DNA of 64,000 nt from the NCBI GenBank assembly GCA_903813345.2, contig CAIIXF020000009.1, positions 29,734,740-29,798,739 of the forward strand. Direction: 5' to 3'. A program made the translations under genes and the position numbers. The notes beneath the pieces are model-generated. The model searched no databases, was not told where the DNA came from, and saw only the letters and a program-made list of their open reading frames with translations. Of the stretch, positions 41,951 through 53,772 are shown piece after piece (the first letter of the stretch is position 1; the number at the start of each line of letters is the position of its first letter). The DNA is from Owenia fusiformis (taxonomy: Eukaryota; Annelida; Polychaeta; Sabellida; Oweniidae).

Positions 41951-42138
41951 CAGTAAAACCTGTGTACAGTGAACACCTATAGAGCCACAAAAATGTGTTC
42001 AGTATAAGAAAGTGTTCACTACAGAGAGGTGATTTTGTTCAGAAGTCAGTGGAGAATGTGCTGGGAAGGCTCAAAAGGGGTGTTCACTAGACAAAGGTGT
42101 TCACTAGAGAGATGTGTTCATTAAGACAGGTTTTACTG
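41951..42138. mobile_element. Family A MITE, copy 5 (best preserved)
   Basis: Perfect 12-bp inverted ends CAGTAAAACCTG (41951-41962) and CAGGTTTTACTG (42127-42138), flanked by AATA on both sides, a possible target duplication. The interior repeats GTGTTCACTAGAGAGAGGTG-type blocks four times. It has no coding capacity and must have relied on a transposase from elsewhere. Confidence 0.9.
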
Positions 42139-42667
42139 AATATTCAGTATAAGTAATATTGTTATGATTTATGTATTCTATCAATAGATTGAAACTAGAA
42201 ATAAAACCACTATAGCATGTGGAAAGTAATTTTACAGAACGAGAAAATAAAGGTGATAAAATAATATTTATAGAGAGATTTAAGATAAATGTTAAACAAG
42301 AAAAACTCACTGAGAAGGGACACATTCATAAATTACAGATGATTAAGTAAATTCAACAATACAAATCAATTAATTCAAATGATTGAACAGTATCAACAAA
42401 TACCATTATAATTTATTTATCACTTGTTGTTATGATTCAATAAAATGGTAAACAATATTCATGAATGTCAGAATAATAATTTAATGATTTATGTGTTTTG
42501 TTGATGTTAACGCAGAACTCACTCATACACTTTATTGTATGAATGAAAACATCTACTAACACATAGATCCTTCTTTCTAGGTTTTTCTCATAAATTGATA
42601 TTGATGAACAACATTTATTGAAAAGATATATCGCTTGAATCTAACAAATATTGAAAAACTTTTACTT
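42139..42667. other. No gene seen
   Basis: AT-rich non-coding spacer before the 31-bp array. Confidence 0.5.
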
Positions 42668-43061
42668 AAGGGGGAAGTATCAGACTTATATAATCTCTTT
42701 TGGGGGATAATACAACTATTTTGTTAACCTTTGAGAGATAATCAGACTTATGTGACCTCCTTTGGGAGATAATCAGTCTTATACATTCTCCTTTGGGAGA
42801 TTATCAGACTTATATATTCTCATTTGTGAGATAATCAGACTTATACATTCTCATTTGGGAGATAATCAGTCTTATACATTCTCCTTTGGGAGATAATCAG
42901 TCTTATACATTCTCCTTTGGTAGATCATCAGACTTATATATTCTCATTTGGGAGATAATCAGTCTTATATATTCTCCTTTGGGAGATAATCAGTCTTATA
43001 CATTCTCCTTTGGGACATAATCAGACTTATATATTCTCATTTGGGAGATAATTATAGGATA

Positions 43062-43196
43062 TCCTATGATTTTGAGGAATATCATTTTTATCTACGAGAT
43101 GATATTGATATTTGCACGAGAGAGCGAAGCGAACGAGTGCATATATCAATATCACCGAGTAGATTAAAATGATATTCTGAAAAAAATCATAGGATG
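43062..43196. mobile_element. Foldback element inside the 31-bp array (part 1)
   Basis: Left arm ATCCTATGATTTTGAGGAAT...AATATCATTTT pairs with the right arm AAAATGATATTCTG...AAAATCATAGGAT. Inner arms GATATTGATATTTGCACGAG and CGAGTGCATATATCAATATC continue the hairpin around a short loop with GAGCGAAGCGA. The whole 135 bp can fold back on itself. Confidence 0.8.
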
Positions 43197-43201
43197 TTCT
43201 T

Positions 43202-43470
43202 ATTATCCTACACTTACAAGGAGTGTACTGAATGTATAATATCATTGTAAAATGAATTTCATGCCAAATAGAGTCAATTTGGCGGGAAATCAACAAGCGG
43301 AGTATATCGTCACAATATCCTCCGCATATTGGGTTTTCCGGAGTATATCGTCACGATATCCTTCGCCCGGAGTATATCGTGACGATATCCTCCGGATATT
43401 CATTATGCCCATAAATATCAAATTTATTTTTTAATGTTATTATACATTTAGTACACTAAGTGTAGGATAA
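43202..43470. mobile_element. MITE with about 34-bp imperfect TIRs inside the 31-bp array (part 2)
   Basis: TTATCCTACACTTA...GTGTACTGAATGTATAAT on the left is inverted relative to ATTATACATTTAGTACAC...TAAGTGTAGGATAA on the right. Between them are three quasi-palindromes of about 26 bp (43298-43324, 43338-43365, 43368-43395) on the theme GGAGTATATCGTCACGATAT. The array resumes directly after the right end. GATAAT occurs at both junctions (43047-43052, 43066+405), but since it is also part of the monomer this does not prove a target duplication. Confidence 0.75.
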
Positions 43471-44938
43471 TCAGACTTATACATTCTCCTTTTGGAGATA
43501 ATCAGACTTATACATTCTCATTTGGGAGATAATCAGACTTATATATTCTCCTTTGATAGATAATCTGTCTTATACATTCTCCTTTGGGAGATAATCAGAC
43601 TTATACATTCTCATTTGGGAGATAATCAGTCTTATACATTTTCCTTTGGGAGATAATCAGACTTATACATTCTCATTTGGGAGATAATCAGTCTTATACA
43701 TTCTCATTTGGGAGATAATCAGACTTATACATTCTCATCTGGGAGATTATCAGACTTATACATTCTCCTTTGGGAGATAATCAGACTTATACATTCTCAT
43801 TTGGGAGATAATCAGACTTATACATTCTCCTTTGGGAGATAATCAGACTTATACATTCTCATTTGGGAGATAATCAGACTTATACATTCTCATTTGGGAG
43901 ATTATCAGACTTATACATTCTCCTTTGGGAGATAATCAGACTTATACATTCTCATCTGGGAGATAATCAGACTTATACATTCTCCTTTGGGAGATAATCA
44001 GACTTATACATTCTCATTTAGGAGATAATCAGTCTTATACATTCTCATTTGGGAGATAATCAGACTTATACATTCTCCTTTGGGAGATAATCAGACTTAT
44101 ACATTCTCATTTGGGAGATAATCAGTCTTATACATTTTCCTTTGGGAGATAATCAGACTTATACATTCTCATTTGGGAGATAATCAGTCTTATACATTCT
44201 CATTTGGGAGATAATCAGACTTATACATTCTCATCTGGGAGATTATCAGACTTATACATTCTCCTTTGGGAGATAATCAGACTTATACATTCTCATTTGG
44301 GAGATAATCAGACTTATACATTCTCCTTTGGGAGATAATCAGACTTATACATTCTCATTTGGGAGATAATCAGACTTATACATTCTCATTTGGGAGATTA
44401 TCAGACTTATACATTCTCCTTTGGGAGATAATCAGACTTATACATTCTCATCTGGGAGATAATCAGACTTATACATTCTCCTTTGGGAGATAATCAGACT
44501 TATACATTCTCATTTAGGAGATAATCAGTCTTATACATTCTCATTTGGGAGATAATCAGACTTATACATTCTCCTTTGGGAGATAATCAGACTTATATAT
44601 TTTCCTATGGTAGATAATCACAGACTTATACATTCTCATTTGAAAGATATATTGTATATTCTCCTTTGGGAGATAATCAGATTCATGTATTCTCCTTTCG
44701 GAGTTATGATTGAGTCATAATCATAATCATATTTCCAACTATTCACACACATTATGATGGAAACAGTATATCAACAAATCTATTTTGAGTTGCACAAAAG
44801 ATCTGTATGTAAAGGTACTCCTGCATGTATAACTGACTCAAATGTAAAGAAAAGTTTTTAACTATTGTTTCAAGACTAAACTTATATTTTATGATCAAAA
44901 CAATAATTTTTTATTTTTTCTCTGAAACCAGTATTATG

Positions 44939-45102
44939 TAGAGTGGAACCTGTATAGTAGAGAAGAACACCAGTGTAATTGGAAGATTTGTGTAAATAGA
45001 ACATGCATTCTTCAGAATTCTACCAATTAATGGATTCCTCCCAAGTAGAACACTTTCTCTGTAGAGGTACCAAGATATTCCACCTACACAGGTTAAACTG
45101 TA
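44939..45102. mobile_element. Family A MITE, copy 6
   Basis: TAGAGTGGAACCTGTATAGTAGAG at the left and CACAGGTTAAACTGTA at the right are imperfect inverted ends. GAACACC and TAGAACAC blocks lie inside. Confidence 0.75.
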
Positions 45103-46154
45103 ATTATCTTTCATGCCAGTGTCTCACTAATCAACATTTTTATATCAATATATTTTCATATCATCTAAAACTAAAATAATTAATTTGTACAAATAATGAA
45201 ATATATCGAGTGTAATGATCAGTTCAATTGCTATCAATTTTTCATCTTAATTAAGTGTCATGCTGACATCAACTGAATATACTGATGGGGCAATGTGACA
45301 TACTAATTGCATATTGTCATATCTATTTCATTTTTGATATAGTATTCCTCATCTTCACTAACAGATCCAAATTGAATTTTTCACAATGAGCACCATTTTG
45401 GCGAAACAAGATGGCGCAGAGGAATAAGAAAAGAGGAAAGTACCAATGAATGAAAATAAAAGTTTTAATTATAAATTGGCCCCAATATGTTATAGCAAGA
45501 TGATTTAGAATAAATTTCATGACAAATGTCTTCATATAAGATAAATGAGATATATTTGTTTGCAGTGGTGTGCGCCATTAGAGTTGGCGCCATGAAGCAA
45601 GTATTCATTACTCATTACATCCTTTACTGATCAATTTATCTTTTTAATAAACTCAGTTGGGAAACATAACATTTTTCAAAAGTCATAACTTCAGATGTAC
45701 AAGGATTCAACCAGAGATACATCAGTCAAACATGAGAGCGAGCGGCATAAAATATGAGCTGAACCAGACATAGAATATGAAATGAGATATAGGGGAAAAA
45801 GTAGTCTAATACCTCAATATTTGGTTAATATATGACTTTAAAATGCCAACACATAAAAACAATAAACTTGTGAATTATTTCAATAATTAAACAAAAAGTA
45901 TTCACCATTGTTTTATATATCACCATAGACAAATGAACTCAGAATAATGAAGCACTTATGAGTCTCATTTGCATTAAACTAAAAGCCAGAATGTCATTTA
46001 GCCATTGTTTCATATTCTGTATTGTCATCTGAAACAACTGCAAATGCTACGAACATGTCAATCACATTACCTTATCATTAAATTAAATGCCATTTGGTTC
46101 AATGTGAAAAAGTATGATTGATGTGAGGCTTTGGCAGGTGTTTTGACAATAACA
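45103..46154. other. No gene seen
   Basis: AT-rich non-coding DNA; nothing recognisable. Confidence 0.5.
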
Positions 46155-46745
46155 TGTTGTAAGGGGTCGTATCAATGGGTTAGAATGTAGGGGTCTGTAT
46201 CTATCCAGGGTTAGGGGGTGGATGTGTAGGGGGTTGTAGCAATGGGTGGATATGTAGGGGGTTGTAGCAATGGGTGGATATGTAGGGGTTGTAGCTATGG
46301 GTGGATATGTAGGGGTTGTAGCAATGGGTGGATATGTAGGGGGTTGTAGCAATGGGTGGATATATAAGGGTTGTAGCAATGGGTGGATATGTAGGGGTTG
46401 TAGCAATGGGTGGATATGTAGGGGGTTGTAGCAATGGGTGGATATATAAGGGTTGTAGCAATGGGTGGATATGTAGGGGTTGATTGTAGCAATGGGTGGA
46501 TATGTAGAAGGTTGTAGCAATGGATCTATATGTAGGGACCGTATCAATGGGTTAATATGTAGGGGCCATATCAATAGGTCGATATGCAGGGGGTTGAAGC
46601 AATGGTTGGATTTTTAGGGACCGTATCAACAGATCAATATGTAGGGGGCCATATCAATAGATTGATATGAAGGGGGACTATCAATGGATTGATACGAAGC
46701 GGGACTATCAATGGATTGATATACAAGGGTTATGTAGGGGACTAT
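46155..46745 (+). repeat. 27/28-bp G-rich minisatellite
   Basis: Core unit GGGTTGTAGCAATGGGTGGA + TATGTAGG, 27 or 28 bp depending on whether the G run is four or five long. It is regular between about 46205 and 46530 and degenerate on both sides (GGGACTATCAATGGATTGATA). G and C are strongly asymmetric: the plus strand has runs of three to five G and few C. Minus-strand ORFs of 163, 86 and 65 codons are H/P/Y/T-rich translations of the array, since several phases stay open. Confidence 0.95.
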
Positions 46746-46796
46746 AACAGGTTAGAATAGATTAGAATGTATGAGGCCATATCAAATGGAACTAGA

Positions 46797-47343
46797 CAAC
46801 AGCAATGCCAAAGCGTAGCAAATACCATCGAACAGCCATGGCTGGCATTTTTACAAACAAAGTATAAAGCAGAAATGGCAGCCATTTTTCAAAATGGCCA
46901 CCTTCTACCAAAAGTGTCATTATACAGTGTGCCATGCTTACAGTATTCACATACCAAATATGAACAAAATCGCTCGACTACTTTTCAAGTTAAAGTAAAA
47001 TACGTTAAAATGACGGCCATTTTGAAAAAAGGCCGCCTTTTACCAAAAGTGTCAGTGTGACAGTGTGCCATGCTTACAGTATTCACATACCAAATATGAA
47101 CAAAATCGCTCGACTACTTTTCAAGTTAAAGTAAAATACGTTAAAATGACGGCCATTTTGAAAAAAGGCCGCCTTTTACCAAAAGTGTCAGTGTGACAGT
47201 GTGCCATGCTTATAGTATTCACATACCAAATATGAACAAAATCGCTCCACTACTTTTCGAGTATGGCGGCCATTTTGAAAAATGCGGACGGACGGACAGA
47301 GGCGTTCCCTATATCCCTCCGAACTTTGTTCGGTGGAATAATG
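46797..47343 (+). repeat. Family E long dispersed repeat, copy 1
   Basis: Opens CAACAGCAATGCCAAAGCGTAGC and ends CCCTCCGAACTTTGTTCGGTGG. A 136-bp segment (GTGCCATGCTTACAGTATTC...) is present three times, at 46929, 47065 and 47201. It contains AAAATGACGGCCATTTTGAA and ACAAAATCGCTC. A short CGGACGGACGGACAG run precedes the end. Copy 2 is at 49007-49904. The 97-codon ORF is not a gene. Confidence 0.85.
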
Positions 47344-48540
47344 ATATGTAGGGGCCGTATCAATAGTTTGATAGGATGGGGATTTAATCAACACTTTGAA
47401 ATGGTGGGAACTGTACTGATGATTTGATTGATAGGGGTTGTATCAATACTTTAGTATGAAAGGGACCAATATTTTAAGAGACAAGACCAGATCACTCATG
47501 TCAGACATATAATCTTCTTTTGTGGCGCTACAACTGTGGTAGTAATTCAAAGAATTATGAATTATGGAAGTGATAAACAATAAAGGTTGAATGGGATGAG
47601 AATAAGCATTAGCGATTAAATAGAAATATCAATGGATAAAAACTGAAATCAATTAACGCACACAATAAAACATAGCATAAAATGGCTCATACGCTATCAT
47701 TGTCTTTTTATATGACATTTGAACTTTTTATAAATTCATTGAATTACCATGAATTGCAATTTGAATTGTTGCCTATAATTTACTATCTGATATCAGCGTC
47801 ATCATTAGTCTGTATGTATACAAGTGTCACATTTATTCCTGTTAACATATTCAGGTATAAATATATTAAAACCAGAACAATGCCAATTAACAGGTGTGCT
47901 ATTGCAACATGGAAAATACACATATCTGTTAAACTGCATCTCATGTCAGAGCACGATGATACACATCCTGCGTTAAGCTCTCTTTTGTCATCCTAAATGA
48001 AGTTTAATTATAGAAATAATGGTGTTATGTTAAAAAGCATGGTATTCCAATTATGAGATATAGAAATAGAGTAAATAGCGAGTGACATATTTTATCAGGG
48101 TACAATGCCAGTCAATGCAAGGAATCTAATGTCAAGTCAGGATCAAATTGAAATTATGAATCTATGTACAATTACACCTCAAGTACCAGGGCTGTTAGGT
48201 TTGTTCTCTAGTAAAAGTTGTAAGTTGCAATTGTTTCTTTGGTAATTTTCAGCAACTTGAAATTAATGGATTGCTTAGTCTTAGCCATTGTGCATTTGTA
48301 TTACTCATTGTTCTGAAATACTGTGATTGTTGAGGTTACAATTTCCATTACTTTACTGTATATCACTGAGAAATAAAGTGATTTCAGATATAAAAATGAA
48401 ATAATACCCCCACAAAGGACCGAAAGTTGCAAAGATTCGTATATATGAGAATTCTATTTGTCATTAGCAGACTAACTACAGCAGCTCCTCAAAGATATAT
48501 GAGGGTTTAACCCATTTGAAAATGAGACAATCATGACAAA
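47344..48540. other. No gene seen
   Basis: Degenerate echoes of the G-rich minisatellite at 47344-47460, then AT-rich DNA. The 104-codon ORF at 47682-47996 has no recognisable domain. Confidence 0.45.
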
Positions 48541-48680
48541 TTAAAGCAAAACCTGTCTTTGTGAACACCTCTCTTTGCGAACACCTAAGTGGACATCCTT
48601 CCTCTGTACATACTCTACTGGGTATCTATACTGAGTTCTGTATACATTACCCTCTCTATAGGGAACACAGACCAACACTG
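48541..48680. mobile_element. Family A MITE, copy 7 (right end unclear)
   Basis: TTAAAGCAAAACCTGTCTTTGTGAAC, then two GAACACCT blocks and TCTATAGGGAACACAG. The left end and interior match the family; no convincing right inverted end is visible. Confidence 0.6.
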
Positions 48681-49006
48681 GAAGTTTTTTGCAAAAATGT
48701 TCAAAATACATGTTTAGTGTACAACATTTAGATTGTGAAAATAACATGTACAGTCCACTTTAGAATTGAAATTTGGGAATTTCCAAATCAATTGGAATTC
48801 TGAGACAAAACACTAAAATATCAAAATAACTTTTTCATGAGATTTTCGCAAATGATGTTGCTAGCTACATGTTAAATAAATTATACTGTAATGTTCAAAT
48901 GCCATATTATGCACAAATCATTTCTTTCAATCTTTTGCAAATAATTATTTAAAAGTGTTATCTGTCAGGTGCAGTATTGCTAATGTAATATCAACAAGAT
49001 AAACCA

Positions 49007-49904
49007 GAACAACGGCAACGCCAAAGCGTAGCGAATCCCATCGAACAGAAATGGCTGGCATTTTTACAAACGAAATATATAGCAAATATCATAAAACAGC
49101 ACACCAGAAAGGCCACCATTTTCAAAATGGTTAGCCAAGTTGTCATCAGAAGAAATAATATGCTTTTAGTAGCCACCTATAAAATTTTTGAAAAATCGCA
49201 CACATGTACTTGTGAAATAAGTAAAAAATGTAAAAATGACAGCCATTTTTTAAAATGGCCGCCTACTATCCAAGTGTCATGAGACAGTGTGCAAGGCTCG
49301 TGAGTATTCACATATCAAATATGAACAAAATCGCTTCACTACTTTTCGTGTCATAGGACAGTGTGCCATGCTTATAGTATTCACATACCAAATATGAACA
49401 AAATCGCTCCACTACTTTTCGAGTTACAGCAAAAATCGTAAAATAACGAGTAAAGGCCGCCATTTTTCAAGATGGCTGCCATGTGCTTTTTTAAAATCTA
49501 CATTTGTAGCTTTATTAATGTCCTTTATAATTTTTTTACACTTAAAACATATTGCTATTACAGTTTTACATATTGTACCTAAATTACTGTAAAATCGGCA
49601 CTAAAATGGCCGCCATTTTGAAATGAGCGGCCATTTTGAAAATTGGCTTTCGAGCAGAACTTCTACCCCCATAGGGTATATGTGTACAAAATATGAACAA
49701 AATCGGGCCAACGGTATTTGAGTTATTACCCGGACGGACGGACAGACGGACGGACGGACGTACGTACGGACGTACGTACGTACGTACGGACGTGTCCGTA
49801 CGTACGTACGTACGGACGTACGTACGGACGGACGGACGTACGTACGTACGTACGGACGGAGGCGTTCCCTATATCCCTCCGAACTTCGTTCGATGGGATA
49901 ATAA
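49007..49904 (+). repeat. Family E long dispersed repeat, copy 2
   Basis: Opens GAACAACGGCAACGCCAAAGCGTAGC and ends CCCTCCGAACTTCGTTCGATGGG. TCCCATCGAAC at 49036-49046 is inverted as GTTCGATGGGA at 49888-49898. The interior shares GTGCCATGCTTATAGTATTC and ACAAAATCGCTCCACTACTT with copy 1. It also has repeated AAAATGGCCGCCATTTTGAA palindromes and a long GGAC/GTAC microsatellite. It looks non-autonomous. Confidence 0.85.
49733..49862 (+). repeat. (GGAC/GTAC)n microsatellite
   Basis: About 130 bp of tetranucleotides, GGAC giving way to GTAC with interspersed switches. CGTACGTACG segments are self-complementary. Translations give R/T/D/G or V/R/T/Y runs in several frames on both strands, so the 116-, 81- and 70-codon ORFs here are artefacts. 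Confidence 0.97.
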
Positions 49905-52457
49905 ACCTGATGATAGCCCAGCTTGCATAAGTGAATAAAATCCCTCATCAATTGTATGATATCATCTCATTTATAATCATATATGCAATCAAATATTGTA
50001 TTTATAACCTCCAATAAATGTTGTGCTGTAGAATCAATTTGCAGAAAATAAATATGAGATCATGATAAACCTTATTTATTACAAATATCATTTACATACA
50101 GTATAATGTGGAATTATTTAATCTTTGTTGGAAGCAAATAATGTCTCAGTTACCATCATACTGAGGAAACTGATCTCATCCATTTTTTAGGTAAAGATAA
50201 TGAAAGCACTCAGAACTTACCATTCATAAAACATGAGTATTGCATTTGTATTGTATTACATCATACTGTTTTGCATCTGTATCTCTATTATATTTATAAC
50301 ATTGTAAATTGATAATTGAACTTGGTGTCCATTATGGAGTCAGATTTGCATTGCAGTCCAGAGTAGTGTGATTATATTGCATTATATTGTATATTGTATA
50401 TTGCATTTGTACTGCAATATGAAAAATTGATCGAAATGGACTTGTGGCCAGCAAATGAGAAATCCTCATATATAGAATAATATAAAAATGAGAAATCAAT
50501 TGTAATATGAGTAAGTTGCCCTTAGTGCTGTGTCATGGTCTCCTTGGGAATAAACTTAATCTGCTGACCCCTCCCTCCCCTCACTACATCTCTCAAATTC
50601 ATCCCCCCCTCCCCCCTGTACACGTTTTGAGGTCTGGCAAGTAAAATCTAAATAGGCTGGGTATGTTTATGTGAATGTGTTATGATACTGTTATTAGACT
50701 TTAGTTTCAGTTTTAATGGCAAAAAACATCACAATATAAATATGGAAATATTTTTCTGCTCTAGAGAGGTAGCTGCCTGCCACATGGTAGATGCCCCTTT
50801 TATGATTGTGCATGCTTATATCCTGTACATTTTTATAAATAATAAAAAAATTATTTATCATTATACAAAACTCTATGTTTGTATATATCCTAAAATCTTA
50901 AATCATGTTTAGTAAATAGTAAGATCCTGTATTGTATGGATTTACTGGCCTAATGGGCACAATAATAAGCATTTTAATTTAATTTAATTTTGTTTTATTC
51001 TGAGGAATGTCATCTCTACTCTTTATGATATAGTTACTTTTTATGCAGAATTAGAGTAAATTCATTAATCAACAATATTAATATAAAAAAGACTTCATGT
51101 TTTCATAAATTCACTAAGTAAATATCATTAGTATTTATTAGTAAAGCTGCAAATACAGATTATAATGTATTTTATGCACTGTCAACATTTCAAAGATAAA
51201 GCTCACTTTCAGATTATCATACTATATAGCTTATATCTTGATCTATAAAACTCAACAGACTAGAGTCTGATTCTACCTAGCCTGACTAAAAATATTCAAA
51301 ACTGATAAAAATTCAAAAATATCCAAGTTTTTTCAAATTCCAACTTGGTGCATATGAATTTTCAACTTAGTAAGGTGATTTTAAAGGGGCATTAAAGACT
51401 AGTAATGAGTTGAGCAAGTTTCACAAAATTCTGTCATAATTTTAAAATTTTGCTCTCATTATTCCATGTCATGCATATTTTCTCAACCAAAGTCACAACC
51501 ATTGACTTCATTTTAGGATAATCCTTTGATTGTTTCAACATTTCATGCTCTTTAGTCTTCGCTGCTACTTTAAATAGGACCTAGTAGTGACCAACAGTGC
51601 ATATAATTCTTGTCAAACATCAGGGTTCTCAACATCTTGTGTTTTTCTCCCGATTGAAAAAGTTTACCTATACTGTACTAACTAGAAATATCCCAAAGCA
51701 AAGTTTTTTTGAATTTTCTAAATTCAAACTGGATACTTAAGGATTTTCAACAGGGATCAAAATAATTTCAACATGGTGGAGACTAAAACCCAATCACCTA
51801 AGGTATAATGATCTTATATATAAACCTCAATTGTAATTGATACACTGCTCCTGGGAGATTGGCAACTCAGAGATAACCCATGTTGACTGTGAAATATTAG
51901 GTTTCAGCCCAGAAATATGTCATTTTAGACAAATCTTCACTTTAACCTGCCCATACAACGCATACCTTTTAATTAAACGTGAAAAATTGTCAGTGAATCA
52001 ATGGAACGTTACAAGGGTCATTACTTCTATTGCTCCTCTAGCAAAAACCTGTCAAAGAGTAAAATAGGTCTTAAATTAGGCAAGCTATTATTTTCCATAT
52101 TCCACAGGAGATCAAAGCAATGAATGAGGCATGTATATATAAATCATAAAGCATTGGTGATTATAACTGATAGATGTGTCTTCATTTTTCAAACAGGGAG
52201 ACATAAAATAAATGGGATTTGTTTTTCTGTTTCTTTCAATTTTCGAAAATTATAAATCACTCTCAAACGCTTGAATGCGCTTGGCTAGGATATCATGCGC
52301 TTTTGTTATAATATGGACCAGAGGTGTAAAATATTTTCAAATTGTATAAAATGAAATATGAACACTATATATTATGTCATCTGATCCTTAATTTGGCTGT
52401 CTCCCATTCACATTTGTCATCCATAGGATTTTTGGTCTGTACTTTCTCCAAATCCTA
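49905..52457. other. No gene seen
   Basis: AT-rich non-coding DNA with a C-rich patch at 50567-50620. ORFs up to 76 codons have no recognisable domain. Confidence 0.5.
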
Positions 52458-52538
52458 TAATAATATGCTGAATCAGACTATGGGCTTTCAATCTGATTGA
52501 AAGCCCATGGTCAGACCAGACATTATTATATTGTTAGC
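52458..52538. mobile_element. Short foldback hairpin
   Basis: TATAATAATATG...TCAGACTATGGGCTTTCAATC pairs with GATTGAAAGCCCATGGTC...CATTATTATA. The central arms ATGGGCTTTCAATC/GATTGAAAGCCCAT are perfect with a two-base loop. It is probably a small foldback transposon or its core. A second small inverted pair, GCACGAG/CGAGTGC, lies at 52742-52768. Confidence 0.7.
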
Positions 52539-53772
52539 ATATTTTTGAGAATAATAAGAAATGTGGCATCTCTCATACTGTTTTTTTCCCAAAAGATTGA
52601 AAATAGACAAGCGCGGGATCCAGAAAAGTAAGTTTTGAAATTTATGAAAAGTCTAAACCAAGTTTTTTAAAATTGAGGCCTGTTTTGTGAATGATGCCCA
52701 AAATTGCCTATTTTGTTCCAAAATAGAAAAAATTAAAAAATGCACGAGCCCTTATGTGAGCGAGTGCAATTATTATTACTATTCTATCTATCATAATTCC
52801 ACAAAACAAGTTCACAATAATTACCTTGTGCAATACTTCATAAGATTGAATGGAAATGTGCAACATGTTAAAAACTATGTGCTAAATATGATCTTTTCCA
52901 AGTGTTATAAATTTTCCAAATATCAAAATGATCAGTTAGATTCACTAATCATATATAGGACCAGTCAGACCCCATTAAATGTTTACTACTGTACTCTCAT
53001 GCTTACCAAGTAGAAAGGCTGTCGCTACAAAGGGATGGGGAGGGAGGGGGAAGGCAAGACCATGGTAGATACTATAATACAGAGAAATGTCACTTCAGCA
53101 AGCGTCTCATTATAATGGCACTTAATAGTCAACAAAATGGATTTGAAACATTTATAAACATCAACAGAAATCCCTAAATGAAACTTAAATAAATGATTTG
53201 ATCCTATGGATGACTGAAGCACATGTATATTGAAATATAAACCATTAAGTTAGACATAAATGATATGAAATGACTCGTTAGGAGACATTAACCAGTATAT
53301 AGGTGTCAATTTGAAGAATATAAGCTTCACCTCTTTCACCTGGTGATTGTAATGAAGCCCTTTGATATCTACCTATGTTACCTGTAAGGTGTGTGGTCAA
53401 ACCTACCTGACCAGTAAATGAGATAGATGAGCACAGGAAAGGCCACCAGGGTTCGTCAATGATTTACTGATTCTTTTGTTCATCACTAGCCAAGATGACA
53501 GACTAATTAAAATATATATCTATAGTTTCCTTTAATTGCTTCATTACAATTGTTCATGTCAAAGGTCGAGCTTTAAATGAGCAATTATTTTGTTTTTATC
53601 ATGTGGCGTTATCTGATCATTTATTTCATATCAGTACATCTGGGAGATCCTCATGTTGGATTTTAAACATGTCAGATTTTGAGCCAAAATGGGACTGCTA
53701 CCATTATTCATAAAATCACAACATGTTCAACTGTTTTGCATCATTTACATAAAAAAGAAATATAATACCATT
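52539..53772. other. No gene seen
   Basis: AT-rich non-coding DNA. The 108-codon plus-strand ORF at 52687-53013 is N/Y/K-rich and domainless. Confidence 0.45.

Larger units (their letters stand above)
42668..44705 (+). repeat. 31-bp satellite-like array, about 50 units
   Basis: Monomer GGGAGATAATCAGACTTATA + CATTCTCATTT, 31 bp, repeated from about 42668 to 44705, interrupted at 43053-43465 by unrelated DNA. Monomer variants (CATTT, CCTTT, CATCT, CAGTC, GATTATC, CATTTAGG) fall in a fixed order. The rare variants at 43627 and 44015 recur at 44123 and 44511, each 496 bp later, which is 16 x 31. The left edge is the most diverged part. There are no spacers between units, so this is not a CRISPR array. 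Confidence 0.97.

Noticed and set aside
42668..44705. Regular 31-bp repeats that could suggest a CRISPR array
   Set aside because: Units are contiguous without spacers, and the genome is animal; this is a satellite-type array.
46083..46574. 163-codon minus-strand ORF rich in H, P, Y and T
   Set aside because: Translation of the 27/28-bp minisatellite. Parallel ORFs in other frames look the same.
49601..49951. Overlapping ORFs with R/T/D/V/Y runs on both strands
   Set aside because: Translation of the GGAC/GTAC microsatellite.
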